In this document: positions 1 to 9,482 of the stretch, in pieces
Position numbering within the stretch: the stretch's first letter is position 1
Layout of the letters: each line of letters begins with the position of its first letter
From: Bacillota bacterium
Lineage (GTDB): Bacteria > Bacillota > Limnochordia > Darwinibacteriales > DTU012
Reading direction: 5' to 3'
Assembly (NCBI GenBank): GCA_012840925.1
Contig: DUVS01000019.1
Span: 1 to 64,000, forward strand
DNA length: 64,000 nucleotides
Notes under the pieces: model-generated
Seen by the model: only the letters and a program-made list of their open reading frames with translations
What the model was told of the DNA's origin: nothing
Database searches by the model: none
Translations under genes and position numbers: made by a program

Positions 1-2421
1 ATCGTACTCAACGCCTTATTGGGATTTATTCAAGAGTATCGGGCCGAAAAATCCCTTGATGCCCTAAAACAGTTGACAGCACCGAGTGCAAAGGTAATCC
101 GGGACAATCGGCAGATCCAAATCAATGCAGAAGAACTAGTTCCTGGAGACATCGTGGTTCTGGAGGCTGGAGATCGAGTGCCTGCCGATGCTCGCTTATT
201 CCACGCGAATACACTCTATGTCAACGAGGCCATGTTAACGGGCGAATCCATGCCAGCGGCCAAAGACGTTGAAACGATGAAATCCGCTAATATCACTATT
301 GGGGATCAGAAAAATATGGTGTTTATGGGGACACTGTTGACCAGGGGTCGTGGTGTCGGGTTGGTTGTGGCAACTGGAATGGATACTGAGATCGGCAAAA
401 TTGCAGATTTGATTCAGGAATCTGTTATCAGCGAAACTCCTTTACAGCGGAGGTTGCAGAGACTTGGGGCCTGGCTGGTGGTTTCGTGTCTGGTTATCGT
501 AACTGCTGTGTTTATTACTGGTGTCTGGCGGGGCTTTCCAGTTTACCGGATGTTCTTCACGGGTGTGAGTTTGGCTGTGGCAGCCATACCGGAAGGACTA
601 CCAGCTGTTGTTACGATAGCGCTGGCAATCGGTGTCCAGCGAATGATTCGCTCTAATGCGATTATCCGACAGCTGCCAGCAGTGGAAACTTTAGGCTGTG
701 CAACAGTAATCTGCGCGGACAAAACTGGTACTTTGACACAAAACAAGATGAAAACACAGCTGTATTGGATCGATGGCCACAATATTGATGCGACGGACTC
801 AAGCCAGTTAAAACAAATGGCGAACAGCGAACCCACTCTTAAGCTCGCCTTAGAGATTGGTGCGCTCTGCAGTAATGTCCAAGTCCATGAACGGGGTACC
901 AGTGTGAAAATGACCGGTGATCCTACCGAAATAGCGCTGGTTGAAGCAGCCTATAATGCCGGCCTGAACAAAACAAAACTGGCCGCAGATTACCCTCTTT
1001 TACGGGAAATACCTTTCGACTCCGAACGGAAACGGATGAGCGTGGTCCTTCGCCATCATGATCAGTTGTTCGTTTATATTAAAGGCGCCCCAGGAATCAT
1101 CTTGGAACGCTGTACAAGGATTCTTACTGCTGAAGGGCCAAAGACACTGTCAAATTATGACAAACAGCAGATTCTGGCGGCGGTTGAAAGATATGCCGCT
1201 CAAGCATTGCGCATTCTTGGGCTGGCCTACCGTTTGATCCCTTCTGTGACAGTACCTGACGAGATTCTCGAGAATGAATTGATTTTTGTAGGCTTTGTGG
1301 GAATGATCGACCCACCCAGGATGGAAGTAAAACGAGCGATTCGTCAGGCAAAACAAGGAGGAATTAGAACCATAATGGTGACAGGAGACCACAAACTGAC
1401 TGCGCAGGCGATTGCCGATCAATTAGGGTTGGGTAGAGACGGAACAGCTAGGGTTATGACGGGCAGTGAGTGGGAGTTGTTGTCCTCCTTCGAGAGACAG
1501 GAAGCTGTCAGCAAAGTGGATGTTTTTGCCCGGGTGGCTCCGCATCACAAATTAAGCATAGTGCGGGCGCTAAAGCAAAACAGAGAGGTAGTGGGCATGA
1601 CAGGCGATGGTGTCAACGATGCACCAGCTGTCAAGGAAGCAGACATCGGCATTAGCATGGGGATCAGCGGCACCGACGTGACCAAAGAGGCTTCTGATAT
1701 GATCTTGGCCGATGATAATTACCAGACGATTATCGCGGCTATTCGCGAAGGGCGCATTATTTATGACAACATCCGCAAATTCATCCGCTATCTTTTGGGG
1801 TGTAATGTCGGTGAAGTGCTGACTATGTTTGCAGCCACTCTGGCAGGGCTGCCTTTGCCGCTGATTCCAATTCAGATCTTGTGGATGAATCTGGTAACAG
1901 ATGGATTACCTGCCATTGCGTTGGGGATGGATCCTGGCGATGAAGATATCATGGAGCGGCCGCCGCGGGATGCACATGAAAGCATTTTTGCCCGCAGACT
2001 ACATCTTAAGATTGGTTTTTCCGGACTACTAATCAGCATCTGCACTCTGGCAGTGTTTGTGCTCGCCCTAAGATACAGCCCGGATGACATCACCAAAGCT
2101 AGAACCCTGGCCTTTACCACTTTAGTGATGGCTCAACTGATTTTCGTTTTCGAATGCCGGAGCGAATATCACTCAATTTTTGAGATTGGACTCTTCTCAA
2201 ATGTCTATTTGGTCGGTGCCGTAATGATCTCTAGTCTGATGCACGTTTTAGTCCTTTATCATCCCTGGCTGCAAACAATTTTCGGTACAACCGCCCTCAA
2301 TCTGGATGACTGGCTTTTGGTGCTTGCTTTTGCCGCTGCGACACTAGTCATTGATACGGCTGCTAGAATAGGCAAGCGCCAGATCAAAAGACACTTTTCT
2401 TGGTTAAGATTGCGTCAATAG
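1..2421 (+). CDS. yloB: Ca2+-transporting P-type ATPase, SERCA type (5' end cut off)
   Basis: This P2A-type ATPase would export Ca2+ across the cytoplasmic membrane using ATP. The reading frame is open from the first base, so the N-terminus (actuator start, M1-M2) lies outside the window. Visible in order are the TGES actuator motif, the M4 segment with PEGLP, the phosphorylation motif DKTGT (Asp at 718-720), the nucleotide-binding KGAP, the hinge GDGVNDAPA, and M5-M6 with NVGE and NLVTDGLPA. The M6 N-x-x-T-D and M5 N-x-x-E residues match both Ca2+ sites of SERCA, so two-site Ca2+ transport is inferred, although Mn2+ is possible. It sits upstream of yicC as yloB does in B. subtilis. Confidence 0.9.
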   Translation: MVLNALLGFIQEYRAEKSLDALKQLTAPSAKVIRDNRQIQINAEELVPGDIVVLEAGDRVPADARLFHANTLYVNEAMLTGESMPAAKDVETMKSANITIGDQKNMVFMGTLLTRGRGVGLVVATGMDTEIGKIADLIQESVISETPLQRRLQRLGAWLVVSCLVIVTAVFITGVWRGFPVYRMFFTGVSLAVAAIPEGLPAVVTIALAIGVQRMIRSNAIIRQLPAVETLGCATVICADKTGTLTQNKMKTQLYWIDGHNIDATDSSQLKQMANSEPTLKLALEIGALCSNVQVHERGTSVKMTGDPTEIALVEAAYNAGLNKTKLAADYPLLREIPFDSERKRMSVVLRHHDQLFVYIKGAPGIILERCTRILTAEGPKTLSNYDKQQILAAVERYAAQALRILGLAYRLIPSVTVPDEILENELIFVGFVGMIDPPRMEVKRAIRQAKQGGIRTIMVTGDHKLTAQAIADQLGLGRDGTARVMTGSEWELLSSFERQEAVSKVDVFARVAPHHKLSIVRALKQNREVVGMTGDGVNDAPAVKEADIGISMGISGTDVTKEASDMILADDNYQTIIAAIREGRIIYDNIRKFIRYLLGCNVGEVLTMFAATLAGLPLPLIPIQILWMNLVTDGLPAIALGMDPGDEDIMERPPRDAHESIFARRLHLKIGFSGLLISICTLAVFVLALRYSPDDITKARTLAFTTLVMAQLIFVFECRSEYHSIFEIGLFSNVYLVGAVMISSLMHVLVLYHPWLQTIFGTTALNLDDWLLVLAFAAATLVIDTAARIGKRQIKRHFSWLRLRQ

Positions 2422-2526
2422 CAGGAAATTGACACGGGAAGAAAGAAACAAAAGGCAGATAACCGACTAATTGCAGGGGGCAAGCCAGAACATAAGGCAG
2501 GCGGTACGCAGTGGGAGGACGAAGAA

Positions 2527-3402
2527 ATGGTATTTAGCATGACCGGGTTTGGCAGTGCGGAAGTAGCAACTGATCAGTGGGCTGTCAAGGTTGAAGTCAA
2601 GAGCGTTAATCATCGCTTTTTGGATAACCAGATCCGCCTTCCCCGTCAATATCAGGTACTAGAAGAGACTTTGCGCCAGCTGATAGCAGTAGGAATTCAA
2701 CGTGGGCGAGTAGAAATTTATGTAAAGATAGAGGAATTAAGCCAACAAGATAGAATGGTCAAGATAGACAAAGGTATTTTGACAGGATTATATAAGCAGT
2801 GGCAAGAACTGCAGCAGGAAATGGAACTTCCGGACCTAACATTTGACCATATTTTTCAGATACCCGAATTGGTTCAGATTACTGAGTCCGAGATTGACTG
2901 GGACATATTGACCGCAGTTACTAAAGAAGCTGTCACGAATGCGTTGGAACAGCTCAACGCCATGCGGACCATAGAAGGCCAGAGGCTGGCTCAAGATTTG
3001 GTCCTGAAAATGGATAGGATTGCCCAACTTGTGGAGGAAATTGAAAGCTACGCTCCTCAAGTGGTGATCAATTATCGCACCCGGCTCCAGGAGCGCCTTG
3101 ACGAGCTTTTGTCCGGGACAAGCCTTCCTTTGGAACGATTTGAGGCAGAAGTCGCCCTTTTTGCAGATCGCTGCAGTATCGATGAAGAGTTGGTCAGATT
3201 GGGCAGCCACATCGAACAGTTCTTGGAGACTCTCAAGCAAAGGGGGCCAGTCGGGCGGAAACTGGATTTCTTGATTCAAGAGATGAATCGAGAGATAAAC
3301 ACCATTGGTTCAAAGGCCAACGATCTACATATTACTAAAGCTGTAGTGGAATTGAAGAGTGAACTGGAGAAAGTTCGTGAACAGGTCCAGAATCTAGAAT
3401 AA
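2527..3402 (+). CDS. yicC: YicC/YloC family endoribonuclease
   Basis: The protein begins MVFSMTGFG, the hallmark N-terminus of the YicC/YloC family, and ends with the conserved region around SKANDLHITKAVVELKSELEK. Its 291 residues equal the family length. Members have been described as endoribonucleases that affect small-RNA stability in enterobacteria; the role in Gram-positives is less clear. A GGGAGG ribosome-binding site lies eight bases before the ATG. Its place between yloB and remA/gmk is the standard Bacillota order. The family assignment is firm; the biochemical role here is inferred. Confidence 0.93.
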   Translation: MVFSMTGFGSAEVATDQWAVKVEVKSVNHRFLDNQIRLPRQYQVLEETLRQLIAVGIQRGRVEIYVKIEELSQQDRMVKIDKGILTGLYKQWQELQQEMELPDLTFDHIFQIPELVQITESEIDWDILTAVTKEAVTNALEQLNAMRTIEGQRLAQDLVLKMDRIAQLVEEIESYAPQVVINYRTRLQERLDELLSGTSLPLERFEAEVALFADRCSIDEELVRLGSHIEQFLETLKQRGPVGRKLDFLIQEMNREINTIGSKANDLHITKAVVELKSELEKVREQVQNLE

Positions 3403-3461
3403 CACGTTAGGCGCTATTCTAGTTTGGAAATGGATTTTGGCGAACGAGGGAGGTGAAATTG

Positions 3462-3770
3462 ATGCCACTGCCAAAACTAAGTGCAGATGAAAAAAGAAAA
3501 GCGCTGCAAAAAGCGCAGCTGATGCGCAGCAAACGTGCAGAACTGCGCATGAAACTCAAGAGTGGTTCTCTGTCTCTACAGGATGTCTTAAACTCGAAGG
3601 ACGATGAGGTAGTTGCAAAAATGAGAGTTGCTTACTTGATCCAATCATTACCGCAAGTGGGTAAAGTAACTTCGAAGAAAATCATGGAAGAAATCGGGAT
3701 CAACGAGAATCGGCGTGTTCAGGGGTTGGGTAAACGACAAATCAATGCTCTGCTAGAGCGCTTAGGCTGA
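3462..3770 (+). CDS. mihF: mIHF-type integration host factor (S13-like H2TH nucleoid protein)
   Basis: This basic protein of 102 residues resembles mycobacterial mIHF along its whole length: an N-terminal helix rich in Lys and Arg ([12 protein letters not shown]), the segment [20 protein letters not shown] that carries the H2TH DNA-binding turn, and the closing [16 protein letters not shown]. mIHF binds and bends DNA non-specifically and compacts the nucleoid. In mycobacteria the gene also precedes gmk-rpoZ. The start is ATG 3462, eight bases after GGAGG; an in-frame GTG at 3453 overlaps that ribosome-binding site and is rejected. It is followed by remA, another DNA-binding protein. B. subtilis has no mihF at this place. 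Confidence 0.88.
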   Translation: MPLPKLSADEKRKALQKAQLMRSKRAELRMKLKSGSLSLQDVLNSKDDEVVAKMRVAYLIQSLPQVGKVTSKKIMEEIGINENRRVQGLGKRQINALLERLG

Positions 3771-3802
3771 GAGGCAATCATGGTAGCAGGGAGGAACTAG
3801 TA

Positions 3803-4075
3803 GTGGAAATCAGACTAATCAATATTGGCTTTGGTAACATCGTTGCTGCCAACCGCATAATCAGTATCGTAAGCCCTGAATCAGCACCGATCAAAAGGAT
3901 TATCCAAGAAGCCAGAGAACGGGGCATGCTCATTGATGCCACCTATGGACGCAGAACAAGAGCTGTGATCATTACTGACAGTGATCACATCATCCTTTCG
4001 GCTGTTCAACCTGAAACTGTGGCACATCGTCTGGCCATTAATTTTCAGGAGACATCATCTGAAGGAAAAGAATAA
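3803..4075 (+). CDS. remA: RemA-family regulator (DUF370)
   Basis: The 90-residue product starts [12 protein letters not shown] and contains [19 protein letters not shown] and [10 protein letters not shown], diagnostic of RemA/YlzA. In B. subtilis RemA is an oligomeric DNA-binding activator of biofilm matrix and osmoprotection genes. The start is a GTG eight bases after GGGAGGA. It lies between mihF and gmk, as ylzA lies upstream of gmk in Bacillus. Which targets it controls here cannot be read from the window. Confidence 0.93.
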   Translation: MEIRLINIGFGNIVAANRIISIVSPESAPIKRIIQEARERGMLIDATYGRRTRAVIITDSDHIILSAVQPETVAHRLAINFQETSSEGKE

Positions 4076-4153
4076 ACTAATTGAGGATGCAATGAACGTG
4101 GTTCGAGCCGATAAGGCTTATTCAGGTCGCAAGGACATAGGGGGGATATTGAG

Positions 4154-4774
4154 GTGGAAGTGAAAGGTTTCTTGATTGTCTTATCTGGTCCGAGCGGAGC
4201 AGGTAAGAACACTCTAATCAATCGTGTTATCCCTCGTATCCCCAATCTCAAATATTCGGTCAGTGCTACAACCAGAGCTCCCCGTACGGGTGAGGTTGAT
4301 GGGGTAGACTATTTTTTTGTGTCCGACGAAGAGTTTGATCAGATGATAGCGGACAATGAGTTTTTAGAGTGGGCTGAATTTGTCGGCAGCCGCTATGGTA
4401 CACCCAGATCATTTGTGGAAAAGCAGATTGAGCTTGGACATACTGTAATTATGGATGTGGACATTCAAGGTGCACTGCAAATCAGAAAGCTGATGCCCGA
4501 TGCAGTATTGGTGTTTTTGCTGCCGCCAACATTGGATGAATTACGCAATCGTTTAAATAAACGTGGTCAAGACGCCACCGATGCGATTATCAAGAGATTG
4601 GAGCATTCTGCCAAAGAACTTGAATACATTGTCGACTATGATTATTATATTATCAATGATGATCTTGACAAAGCTGCCGAAAGGCTAGTGACCATTATTA
4701 ACGCAGAACGGTGCCGTGTTGCCAGGACCGATCTTAATGCGATTCAACAGTTATGGCAAAGGAGGCAAAACTGA
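4154..4774 (+). CDS. gmk: Guanylate kinase
   Basis: The enzyme phosphorylates GMP to GDP with ATP. The P-loop reads GPSGAGKNT, with Asn in place of the more usual Gly or Ser at the penultimate position. The GMP-binding segment YSVSATTRAPRTGEVDGVDY and the lid-region RLNKRGQDATDAIIKRL follow. The 206 residues fit the family. The start is GTG 4154, about eight bases after a GGGGGG tract; a second GTG at 4160 is possible. The stop codon is one base before the rpoZ ATG, indicating coupled translation. Confidence 0.95.
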   Translation: MEVKGFLIVLSGPSGAGKNTLINRVIPRIPNLKYSVSATTRAPRTGEVDGVDYFFVSDEEFDQMIADNEFLEWAEFVGSRYGTPRSFVEKQIELGHTVIMDVDIQGALQIRKLMPDAVLVFLLPPTLDELRNRLNKRGQDATDAIIKRLEHSAKELEYIVDYDYYIINDDLDKAAERLVTIINAERCRVARTDLNAIQQLWQRRQN

Positions 4775-4775
4775 A

Positions 4776-4973
4776 ATGGTGTTGGAGAAAAAACCAGGAC
4801 ATGTGGACAATCGCTATACACTAGTGGTTGCTGCTGCTAAACGAGCCCGCCAGATCCTAGCTGGAGCCAGTCCAACCATCGAAGCAGAACACTATAAACC
4901 GGTGACAATTGCGTTGGCAGAGATAGCAGCCGGTAAAATCAACTGGGTACGCACCAAAGAAGGAATTAAATAA
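4776..4973 (+). CDS. rpoZ: RNA polymerase omega subunit
   Basis: This is the small omega subunit that assists folding and assembly of the beta' subunit. The core motif NRYTLVVAAAKRARQI is present, followed by the KPVTIALAEIAAGKI helix. With 65 residues it has the short length of Bacillota omega (67 in B. subtilis). The start is ATG 4776, preceded by AAGGAGG inside the end of gmk. In B. subtilis coaBC follows; here priA follows directly. Confidence 0.93.
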   Translation: MVLEKKPGHVDNRYTLVVAAAKRARQILAGASPTIEAEHYKPVTIALAEIAAGKINWVRTKEGIK

Positions 4974-4978
4974 CAGCG

Positions 4979-5005
4979 GGCCTGTGGAAAACCACAGGTC
5001 ATTTT
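4979..5005 (+). terminator. Hairpin between rpoZ and priA, weak terminator or attenuator
   Basis: CCTGTGG (4981-4987) pairs with CCACAGG (4992-4998) around an AAAA loop. The stem can extend by one G-T and one G-C pair, and ATTTT follows. The T-run is short, so termination is probably partial. Confidence 0.45.
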
Positions 5006-5018
5006 CGTTCCAGAGGGG

Positions 5019-7226
5019 GTGAAGGCGATCGCGAAGTATGCCGGCGTAATTGTTGATGTCAAGGCCAGTGCTGTGAACCGGGTTTTTCATTATTGGATTC
5101 CTGAACACCTTGACAACCTTCAGCTTGGGCACAGGGTATTAGTACCTTTTGGCAGCCGCAGAGTGGAAGCCTACGTCGTTGAGTTGGTTGATGATGTAGA
5201 GATTGAGCCAGAACGGATCAAAGCGATCATCAAGACGCTGGATCCTGAACCAGTGTTGACTATTGAACACCTTGAAGTAGCCGCATGGATGGTCAAAGAA
5301 TATGCTGGATTATATGCCCAGGCGCTTCAGTTCTTCTTGCCAACAGGCACTCGTTACGGAAAGGAAAGGGTTGGCGATAAACGGCAGTTGGTTGTCAAGC
5401 TGATTGAACCGGAGCGGATTGAAGATTATCTCCAGTCCCTACCTCGACGGGCAGTAAAACAGGAACAGGTTTTGCTAAGCCTGAAGCGACAGCCTCACCA
5501 ACTGGCAAGTGAGCTCTGCAGGAACACGAATACCAGCTACCAGACACTTACAGCACTACAAGCCAAAGGCTATATTATTGTTGAGCCTGCATTGATTGAG
5601 CGTAGGCTTGAGCTTTCTGTTGAAAACAAACCTGTTCCAGTGTTGACCGAGCAGCAGTCCGAGGCCCTTAAGGCCATTATCGCTGAATTTCATACAGGCC
5701 GCAATCCGGTCTTGATTCACGGTGTTACCGACAGCGGCAAGACTGAGGTATACCTGCAGGCCATCGCTTATTGTCTGGAATTTGGCAAACAAGCAATCAT
5801 GATGGTGCCGGAAATATCGCTTACTGAACAGACCATTGCCCGGTTCACTCAGAGATTCCCTAATCAGGTTGCTGTTTTGCACAGCGGATTGTCAGAAGGA
5901 GAACGGTATGACCAGTGGCAAAAAATCCATAAGGGAGATCTGCCAATTGTCATTGGCGCTCGTTCGGCTGTGTTTGCTCCTTTACAGAATATTGGCCTAA
6001 TTGTCATTGATGAGGAGCATGAAGGCACGTACAAACAGACAGATGGAATGCTGAAATATCATACCCGCAGCGTAGCTTTACAGCGGGCTCAGTATCATGA
6101 TGCAGTGGTGGTTATGGGCAGTGCAACTCCGGCCGTAGAAAGCTATCATCGGGCGCTCCGCGGAGAGTATCGTTTGGTGGAGATGCCGAATAGAATCTAC
6201 AACCGGCCGTTTCCACAAGTTTCATTAGTGGATATGCGCAAAGAGTTTGCAGATGGAAACCGGAGTATGTTCAGCGACTTGCTCACGGAAGAGTTGGCCC
6301 AGACTCTCGAACGTCACGAACAAGCCATCATTCTGCTTAATAGGCGGGGATATTCAGCTTTTGTGCTGTGCCGTGCCTGTGGGTATGTTGCATCCTGTTC
6401 AAACTGTCATGTTTCCTTAACCTATCACCGGGATAACCGGCTTAAATGCCATTATTGCGGCTACAGCCAAGAATTAAGGCCAAGTTGCCCCCAGTGTGGC
6501 TCCCATTATATCAGGCAATTCGGTACAGGGACCCAGCAGCTTGAGGAGCATATCCGGAAATACTTCACTAAAGCGCGCATTGTACGTCTGGATGCGGATA
6601 CAACCAAGCGCAAGGGTTCACACCAGCGCTTGCTGAACCAGTTCCGGCAAGGTCAAGCCAATGTTTTGATCGGCACCCAGATGATTGCTAAGGGTTTGGA
6701 TTTTCCCAATGTTACTTTGGTAGGGGTGATCAGTGCCGACTTTGCCCTGAATTTCCCTGATTTTCGGGCTGGAGAAAGGACATATCAGCTGTTGGCGCAA
6801 GTGAGCGGCAGGGCAGGAAGGGGCCCGAAACCGGGGAAGGTAATTATCCAGTGCTATGATCCGGATCATTATGCCGTGTGCTGCGTTCCTAAACATGACT
6901 ATGGTGCATTCTACCGTCAAGAAATTACCTATCGCCGTCAGCTTGACTATCCACCATTGGGATATTTAACGCGTATATTGATTCAGGGGCCGGAGGCAGT
7001 GGTGCAGCATCAAGCTGACGAAATCCTGTATTTACTCCAAGGACAGCTGGCCAATGTCAGAATCTACGGCCCGGCACCAGCTCCAATTTCCAGGCTCAAA
7101 GGCCGGCACCGGTGGCAAATCATCATCAAATCCAAGCATAAGATCAGCCACTTGTTAACCGAGTTGCCCAAGCACGATGGCACGGTTACCATCAGCGTAG
7201 ACCCGGATCCATTGTTCTTATTATAA
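5019..7226 (+). CDS. priA: Primosomal protein N' (replication restart helicase PriA)
   Basis: PriA binds stalled forks, unwinds DNA 3'-5' and reloads the replicative helicase. The protein shows the N-terminal 3'-binding domain, Walker A GVTDSGKT, the DEEH box in VIDEEHEGTYKQ, and a zinc module of four Cys-x2-Cys pairs (CRAC, CSNC, CHYC, CPQC), then the conserved GTQMIAKGLDFPNVTLV and SGRAGRG of the helicase C lobe. The GTG at 5019 overlaps the GAGGGGGTG ribosome-binding site. An in-frame ATC at 5028, nine bases later and at ideal spacing, may be the real start (see findings). Length is slightly below the usual 730-800 residues. Confidence 0.93.
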   Translation: MKAIAKYAGVIVDVKASAVNRVFHYWIPEHLDNLQLGHRVLVPFGSRRVEAYVVELVDDVEIEPERIKAIIKTLDPEPVLTIEHLEVAAWMVKEYAGLYAQALQFFLPTGTRYGKERVGDKRQLVVKLIEPERIEDYLQSLPRRAVKQEQVLLSLKRQPHQLASELCRNTNTSYQTLTALQAKGYIIVEPALIERRLELSVENKPVPVLTEQQSEALKAIIAEFHTGRNPVLIHGVTDSGKTEVYLQAIAYCLEFGKQAIMMVPEISLTEQTIARFTQRFPNQVAVLHSGLSEGERYDQWQKIHKGDLPIVIGARSAVFAPLQNIGLIVIDEEHEGTYKQTDGMLKYHTRSVALQRAQYHDAVVVMGSATPAVESYHRALRGEYRLVEMPNRIYNRPFPQVSLVDMRKEFADGNRSMFSDLLTEELAQTLERHEQAIILLNRRGYSAFVLCRACGYVASCSNCHVSLTYHRDNRLKCHYCGYSQELRPSCPQCGSHYIRQFGTGTQQLEEHIRKYFTKARIVRLDADTTKRKGSHQRLLNQFRQGQANVLIGTQMIAKGLDFPNVTLVGVISADFALNFPDFRAGERTYQLLAQVSGRAGRGPKPGKVIIQCYDPDHYAVCCVPKHDYGAFYRQEITYRRQLDYPPLGYLTRILIQGPEAVVQHQADEILYLLQGQLANVRIYGPAPAPISRLKGRHRWQIIIKSKHKISHLLTELPKHDGTVTISVDPDPLFLL

Positions 7227-7241
7227 GTAGTGTGGTATAAT
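7212..7241 (+). promoter_or_regulatory. Candidate sigma-A promoter for def-fmt
   Basis: TTGTTC (7212-7217) and TATAAT (7236-7241) are 18 bases apart, inside the 3' end of priA. Transcription would start about 30 bases before the def ATG at 7277. The -35 box matches only partly. Confidence 0.45.
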
Positions 7242-7276
7242 TATTAATGGATAGATGGAAAGAGGGGTTTAAGGCT

Positions 7277-7741
7277 ATGGCCGTGCTTAAAGTAGTCAAA
7301 GTGGGCGATCCAGTACTGCGGCAACCGACACAACCAGTCACAAGAATCACGAAGAGAATATCCCGACTGATCCAAGACATGTTTGAGACGATGTACGCAG
7401 TTGACGGAGTTGGCCTGGCTGCTCCACAAGTTGGTGTCAGCCGGAAAATTGCAGTGATCGATGTAGGTGAAGGGCCGATTGCCCTGATTAATCCAAAGAT
7501 CGTAAGTGGATCAGATGAAGATATCGATGTGGAAGGTTGTTTGAGCATTCCAGGAAAACAAGCTTATGTGAAGCGTTTGGCACAAGTGAAGGTTGAAGCC
7601 CTTAATGAAAAGGGAAAACCAGTTCAGATCGAAGCCGAAGGTTTGCTGGCCAGGGCGCTGCAGCATGAAATTGATCACCTCAACGGAATACTGTTTACGG
7701 ACTTGGTCGATGAAAAGGATATCATTGAAGGGGACGAATAG
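7277..7741 (+). CDS. def: Peptide deformylase
   Basis: This metalloenzyme removes the N-formyl group from new proteins. The three diagnostic motifs are present: GVGLAAPQVG, EGCLSIPG (metal-binding Cys) and QHEIDHLNG (two metal-binding His and the catalytic Glu). The product has 154 residues. The start is ATG 7277, nine bases after AGAGGGG, giving MAVLKVVKVGDPVLRQ. An in-frame ATG at 7247 lies right after a promoter -10 box and is less likely. The fmt ATG follows the stop codon after one base. Confidence 0.95.
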   Translation: MAVLKVVKVGDPVLRQPTQPVTRITKRISRLIQDMFETMYAVDGVGLAAPQVGVSRKIAVIDVGEGPIALINPKIVSGSDEDIDVEGCLSIPGKQAYVKRLAQVKVEALNEKGKPVQIEAEGLLARALQHEIDHLNGILFTDLVDEKDIIEGDE

Positions 7742-7742
7742 C

Positions 7743-8666
7743 ATGCAGGTTGTTTTCATGGGAACACCAGAGTTTGCAGTACCCAGCCTTGAGGTAGTAG
7801 CCAATCAACATCAACTATTGGCTGTGGTCACCCAACCAGACCGCAAACGAGACCGCGGCCAAAAGGTTCAATTTTCACCTGTTAAAGAAGCAGCACTTAA
7901 ATACAACGTGCCTATCTATCAACCGGAAAAAGTAAACACTCAGCAATTCCGTGCGGTAATGGCGCAGTATCAACCAGAGATTATTGTCGTGGTTGCCTTT
8001 GGCCAGAAAATCCCGAAGGCACTGTTGGAGCTCCCCGTCCATGGGTGTATAAATGTACATGCATCACTGCTGCCGAAGTATCGAGGCGCAGCTCCCATTC
8101 AATATGCGATCATCAATGGTGATCAGGTCACTGGCATAACCACCATGTATCTCAGCGAAGGCTGGGATGAAGGTGACATGATATTACAGGCGGAAGAACC
8201 GATTTTGGCAACCGATACGGCTGGAACGCTTCATGATCGGCTGGCTCAGAAGGGAGCCGTCCTTCTAGGCGAAACGCTCGACCTGATCAGTACAGGGAAC
8301 GCACCGCGAATTCCCCAGAATCACGAAGAAGCAACCTATGCCTACAAGTTGTCCAAGGCGGATGGTGAGATCAACTGGCAGTTGCCGGCAGTGAAAATAG
8401 CAGATCTTGTCCGGGGCCTTAATCCCTGGCCGACAGCATACACTTTTTTCAATGCTGAGATGATTAAAGTCTGGGAGGCATCGCCAGCGGGGCAAAACCA
8501 GGGTGCCCCAGGAGAAATCCTGGCCATTTCACCAGACGGTATTCTGGTTGGTACTGGTGCAGGTAGCCTGCTGTTAAAGAAACTGCAGCGTCAAGGGGCC
8601 CGCATTTTGGATGCCCACGATGTTGCCAATGGGTTAAGGCTCAGCATTGGCCAAAAGTTTGGTTAA
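7743..8666 (+). CDS. fmt: Methionyl-tRNA formyltransferase
   Basis: The enzyme transfers a formyl group from 10-formyl-THF to initiator Met-tRNA and so makes the substrate later trimmed by the adjacent def product. The N-terminus MQVVFMGTPEFAVPSLE is typical. The catalytic region contains INVHASLLPKYRGAAPIQ, followed by the linker and the C-terminal tRNA-binding barrel. The product has 307 residues. The start at ATG 7743 lies one base after the def stop, with GAAGGGG upstream. Confidence 0.95.
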   Translation: MQVVFMGTPEFAVPSLEVVANQHQLLAVVTQPDRKRDRGQKVQFSPVKEAALKYNVPIYQPEKVNTQQFRAVMAQYQPEIIVVVAFGQKIPKALLELPVHGCINVHASLLPKYRGAAPIQYAIINGDQVTGITTMYLSEGWDEGDMILQAEEPILATDTAGTLHDRLAQKGAVLLGETLDLISTGNAPRIPQNHEEATYAYKLSKADGEINWQLPAVKIADLVRGLNPWPTAYTFFNAEMIKVWEASPAGQNQGAPGEILAISPDGILVGTGAGSLLLKKLQRQGARILDAHDVANGLRLSIGQKFG

Positions 8667-8738
8667 GGTGTCGCAGTATCAATTCACAGAGTAAAAACGG
8701 GAATAATGTCAAAACTACTGATAGAGAGGGGTGTTGTG

Positions 8739-9425
8739 ATGTACTTGTTTTATGATCCTACCTACATTTTAGTATTGCCAGCATTATTACTCGCCGTGTG
8801 GGCTCAGTCCAAGGTAAGTTCCACTTTCAGGAAGTATCTGAGGGTGTTTGCTGCGTCCAACTATACTGGTGCACAAGTAGCCAGGTATCTTCTCGATGCT
8901 AATGGGCTGCATGATGTCAAGATCGAAATGGCCAAAGGACACCTGACAGATCACTATGATCCGCGGAAACGAGTCCTGAGATTGTCTCAGACCGTGTATT
9001 CAAGCAGCAGTGTTGCAGCCTTAGGCGTGGCAGCCCATGAGACTGGGCATGCTGTACAACATGCTCATAACTATCTGCCGCTTGGTATTCGCAATAATCT
9101 GTTTCCAGTAGCGCACTTTGGTTCCCAAGCTGCGTTTCCTTTGTTCTTCATCGGCTTGTTGTTAGCCAATCCAACCTTGATGAATATCGGGATCTGGTTT
9201 TTTGTAGCTGCATTGGCTTTTCAAGTAGTCACTTTACCTGTGGAGTTTAATGCATCGAGAAGGGCGTTGTCCATGTTGACTGAGGCAGGCTTTCTAACCC
9301 AGACTGAAAGGCCAAAGGCTAAAGAAGTCCTTTCAGCGGCTGCCTTAACCTACATTGCAGCGGTTGCTGTGTCAGCCATGCAGCTGCTGCGCCTTGTACT
9401 GATCCGGAATTCACGGAGACGTTAA
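8739..9425 (+). CDS. Membrane zinc metallopeptidase, YugP family
   Basis: The protein has 228 residues with a hydrophobic N-terminal segment, the zinc-protease motif VAAHETGHAVQHAHNY (HExxH), two central hydrophobic stretches (near residues 120-165) and a C-terminal hydrophobic segment. This matches the YugP/DUF456-like zinc peptidases commonly found beside def-fmt-rsmB in clostridia. The physiological substrate is unknown. The start is ATG 8739 after AGAGAGGGG; an upstream in-frame ATG at 8706 has no ribosome-binding site. A strong terminator follows. Confidence 0.85.
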   Translation: MYLFYDPTYILVLPALLLAVWAQSKVSSTFRKYLRVFAASNYTGAQVARYLLDANGLHDVKIEMAKGHLTDHYDPRKRVLRLSQTVYSSSSVAALGVAAHETGHAVQHAHNYLPLGIRNNLFPVAHFGSQAAFPLFFIGLLLANPTLMNIGIWFFVAALAFQVVTLPVEFNASRRALSMLTEAGFLTQTERPKAKEVLSAAALTYIAAVAVSAMQLLRLVLIRNSRRR

Positions 9426-9444
9426 CAAGTCTGACTTAATATAA

Positions 9445-9468
9445 CCGACGCATCCGCGTCGGTTTTTT
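9445..9468 (+). terminator. Intrinsic terminator after the zinc peptidase gene
   Basis: CCGACGC (9445-9451) and GCGTCGG (9456-9462) form a perfect 7-bp stem with an ATCC loop, followed by six T. rsmB starts only about 15 bases later, so rsmB relies on read-through or on a promoter further upstream. Confidence 0.88.
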
Positions 9469-9482
9469 AGGATGTGAACAGA

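Noticed and set aside
2836-3279. 147-codon minus-strand frame inside yicC
   Set aside because: It is a shadow of a conserved gene without a ribosome-binding site.
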